Shown here piece after piece: positions 62,224-64,000 of a stretch of 64,000 bases of DNA (positions are counted from its first letter, which is position 1; every line of letters begins with the position of its first letter). Below the pieces are notes generated by a model. It worked only from the letters and a program-made list of their open reading frames with translations, did not search any database and had not been told where the DNA came from. Both the position numbers and the translations under genes were made by a program. The DNA is from Microbacterium sp. ProA8 (GTDB lineage Bacteria > Actinomycetota > Actinomycetes > Actinomycetales > Microbacteriaceae): the NCBI RefSeq assembly GCF_039905635.1, contig NZ_CP157000.1, forward strand, positions 868,001 to 932,000, in the 5' to 3' direction.

Positions 62224-63221
62224 TTGCCGTCCTCCTTCTCTTCCTCGGCCACACCCTGATCGACCAGAAGGTCGGCACTGGCCGTCGCGGATGCCTGGGC
62301 ATCCGTCGTCGGATCGGCCTGGACGACGTCGATGCGACCCGTCACGACGCCCAGATCGAGCTCCTGATGGGCGCCCAGATAGGCGTCGATGACGGCGGGG
62401 TTGTTCATGACCGTCGTCGGGTCGCCCTCGGCCACGATCTTGCCCTCGGCCATGACGACGACCCAGTCGGCGATGTGGCGCACCATGTGCATGTCGTGCT
62501 CGACGAAGAGCACCGTCATCCCCTCCTGCTTGAGGTCGATGATGTGGTCGAGGAGCGACTGGGTCAGCGCGGGGTTCACGCCGGCCATCGGCTCGTCGAG
62601 CATCACCAGCGTCGGCTCGGTCATGAGTGAGCGGGCCATCTCGAGCAGCTTGCGCTGACCGCCCGACAGGCTCGCGGCGAAGTCGTCGGCCTTGGCGTCG
62701 AGCTTGAACTTCTCGAGCAGCACCATCGCGCGATCCTCGAGCTCGGCATCCTGCGATCGCCAGAGCGCGGGGATCATGCCCCCCCAGAACTTCTCGCCGC
62801 GCTGGTTCTTGGCGCCCAGCTTCATGTTCTCCATGACGGTGAGCAGGCCGAGCGCCTTGGTGAGCTGGAACGTGCGGACCAGCCCCAGGCGCGAGACCTT
62901 GTAGGCGGGGACGCCCGACAGCGATTTGCCGTCGAACGTCCACGTGCCGTGGTCGGGCTTGTCGAATCCGGTCAGCAGGTTGAAGAGGGTCGTCTTGCCG
63001 GCGCCGTTGGGACCGATGAGGGCGGTGATCGCTCCCCGCGGGATCTCGAGGTGCTCGACGTCGACGGCGGTCACGCCGCCGAAGGCGCGGTGCACGCCGT
63101 CGGCGATGATGATCGGGTCGACCTTGGCGACGCCGGGAACGGCCTCTCCGACGTGAAGACCGGTGGTCTTGGGGCGGGCGACCGGCGCGGTGCCGGTGGC
63201 CGGAGCGTTTTCACTTGACAA
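62220..63221 (-). CDS. livG: branched-chain amino-acid ABC transporter ATPase LivG
   Basis: This 333-residue ATPase has Walker A GPNGAGKTT, VRTFQLTKALGLLTVMENM, signature LSGGQRKLLEMARSL, Walker B LVMLDEPMAGVNP and the switch FVEHDMHMVRHI. It is longer than usual: about 35 residues precede the core and an acidic tail of about 45 residues (to VDQGVAEEEKEDGK) follows it. The start is TTG 63221, chosen because AAGGAG lies 7 nt upstream and livM overlaps it by 11 nt. The tail coding region contains the CGGATGCC/GGCATCCG dyad at 62288-62305. Confidence 0.93.
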   Translation of the reverse strand: MSSENAPATGTAPVARPKTTGLHVGEAVPGVAKVDPIIIADGVHRAFGGVTAVDVEHLEIPRGAITALIGPNGAGKTTLFNLLTGFDKPDHGTWTFDGKSLSGVPAYKVSRLGLVRTFQLTKALGLLTVMENMKLGAKNQRGEKFWGGMIPALWRSQDAELEDRAMVLLEKFKLDAKADDFAASLSGGQRKLLEMARSLMTEPTLVMLDEPMAGVNPALTQSLLDHIIDLKQEGMTVLFVEHDMHMVRHIADWVVVMAEGKIVAEGDPTTVMNNPAVIDAYLGAHQELDLGVVTGRIDVVQADPTTDAQASATASADLLVDQGVAEEEKEDGK

Positions 63222-64000
63222 AGGTCAGCTCCTTCCTGTTGCCGAGGATGCCCTGCGGCATGAAGATCACGAGCAGCATCAAAGCGACGCCCACGAGGAT
63301 GAAGCGCAGCGTGCCTGCCTGGATCTGGTTCAGGCCCGGCAGCCAGCCGGCCTGCGCCATCGCCGGGAGCACGTTCGACAGGAAGGTCTGCAGCGCCCAG
63401 AAGATGACCGATCCGAGGATCGGACCGAACACAGTGGCTGCGCCACCCAGCAGGAGGGCGGTCCAGACGAAGAACGTCAGCGAGGTGACGTACACACCCG
63501 GGCTCACCGCAGACGGCAGGGCGTAGACGACGCCGCCGGCGGCGGCGAGCACACCACCGAGAACGAGCGCCTGCATCTTGTAGGCGAACACGTTCTTGCC
63601 CAGCGACCGGACCGCGTCCTCGTCCTCGCGGATGCCCTTGAGAGCGCGCCCCCAGGGGCTGCGGGTGAGCATCCACACGACGAGCGCTGCGAAGCCGAGC
63701 GTCAGCAGGCCCATGATGCGCACCCACCACTGGGTCTCGTTGTAGACCCACGGTCCGAAGCCGTACTCGCCGGCGGGGATCGGGTTCGAGGCGCGGAAGC
63801 TGCCGTGGTAGCCGCTCAGTCCGTCGGCCGATCCAGTGAATTCGTCGAATGCCGTCGTGAGGAACAGCAGGCGCACCACTTCGGCGGCCGCGATCGTCAC
63901 GATGGCGAGGTAATCGCCCCGCAGACGCAGCGTCGGGATGCCGAGGATCAGGGCGAAGACCGCCGCGCCCCCGAGTCCGACCAGAGCGCCCGCCCACCAG
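63211..64000 (-). CDS. livM: branched-chain amino-acid ABC transporter permease LivM (5' end outside window)
   Basis: At least 263 residues of LivM are present. The frame stays open to the window edge, and RLRGDYLAIVTIAAAEVVRLL is the family's conserved loop, so the true start lies beyond 64000; GTG 63900 is internal. SPWGRALKGIREDEDAVRSLGKN is the cytosolic loop that contacts the ATPases. It ends FMPQGILGNRKELTFVK and overlaps livG by 11 nt. livH would be expected upstream, outside the window. Confidence 0.92.
   Translation of the reverse strand, partial: WWAGALVGLGGAAVFALILGIPTLRLRGDYLAIVTIAAAEVVRLLFLTTAFDEFTGSADGLSGYHGSFRASNPIPAGEYGFGPWVYNETQWWVRIMGLLTLGFAALVVWMLTRSPWGRALKGIREDEDAVRSLGKNVFAYKMQALVLGGVLAAAGGVVYALPSAVSPGVYVTSLTFFVWTALLLGGAATVFGPILGSVIFWALQTFLSNVLPAMAQAGWLPGLNQIQAGTLRFILVGVALMLLVIFMPQGILGNRKELTFVK

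Noticed and set aside
63211..63900. GTG 63900 as the livM start
   Set aside because: The frame continues upstream to the window edge with the conserved RLRGDYLAIV loop, so GTG 63900 is internal.

Overview
The window reads as chromosomal DNA of a high-GC actinobacterium, most likely a Microbacterium or close relative (Microbacteriaceae). The reasons are dense high-GC coding, GTG and TTG starts, frequent 4-nt stop/start overlaps, HrcA/CIRCE control of groES, and the conserved actinobacterial blocks rplM-rpsI-glmM, coaA-glmS-acpS-alr and tsaE-tsaB-rimI-tsaD. No tRNA, rRNA, insertion sequence, phage gene or CRISPR array was seen. Everything here comes from reading the sequence; no database search was run.

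Region 1 (1-9.9 kb) is a surface-glycan locus. It holds a WbsX-type protein, an unassigned GT-B-like glycosyltransferase, and what looks like a complete CMP-pseudaminic acid pathway: pseB, pseC, a fused pseG-pseH, pseI and an SpsF-like cytidylyltransferase. A polyprenyl-phosphate sugar transferase that would start a lipid-linked glycan closes the locus. It looks less GC-rich than the rest and its genes point in mixed directions. Region 2 (10.1-14.2 kb) holds a membrane protein with a Pro-Gln/Pro-Glu tail, then rplM and rpsI behind a structured leader, then glmM.

Region 3 (14.3-43.1 kb) is a block of about 29 kb for carbohydrate use, set between glmM and ppx/coaA/glmS. Its first half (14.3-28.9 kb) has a LacI regulator, a binding protein, two ABC permeases, a YesL-like protein, a GH36 alpha-galactosidase, two GH43-type enzymes, a hydroxyacid dehydrogenase and a 1165-residue secreted alginate-lyase-like protein. 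LacI-type operators built on AACGTT or AGCGTT tie both ends together. Its second half (29.0-42.1 kb) is a fructan system: secreted GH68 levansucrase, two exported GH32 fructanases, an ABC importer, a cytosolic GH-J-like glycosidase and a PfkB fructokinase, with LacI operators built on AAATCGATTT. Neither importer has its own ATPase subunit here.

Region 4 (43.1-56.3 kb) is housekeeping: ppx, coaA, glmS, the overlapping acpS-alr-tsaE-tsaB-rimI-tsaD operon, a THUMP-like methyltransferase, groES without groEL, and rarD. Region 5 (56.4-64 kb) holds a copper efflux operon (copZ-copA-csoR) with two CsoR-type operators, and a branched-chain amino-acid ABC system whose livM runs off the window.

Two features recur between genes. 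One is a set of hairpins whose arms carry CGGATGCC/GGCATCCG. The other is a set of -10 boxes, often TAGGCT, lying only 6-7 nt before start codons, which predicts leaderless mRNAs. The 47-56.5 kb stretch also has several 60-76 nt elements with inverted-repeat ends and no obvious shared sequence.
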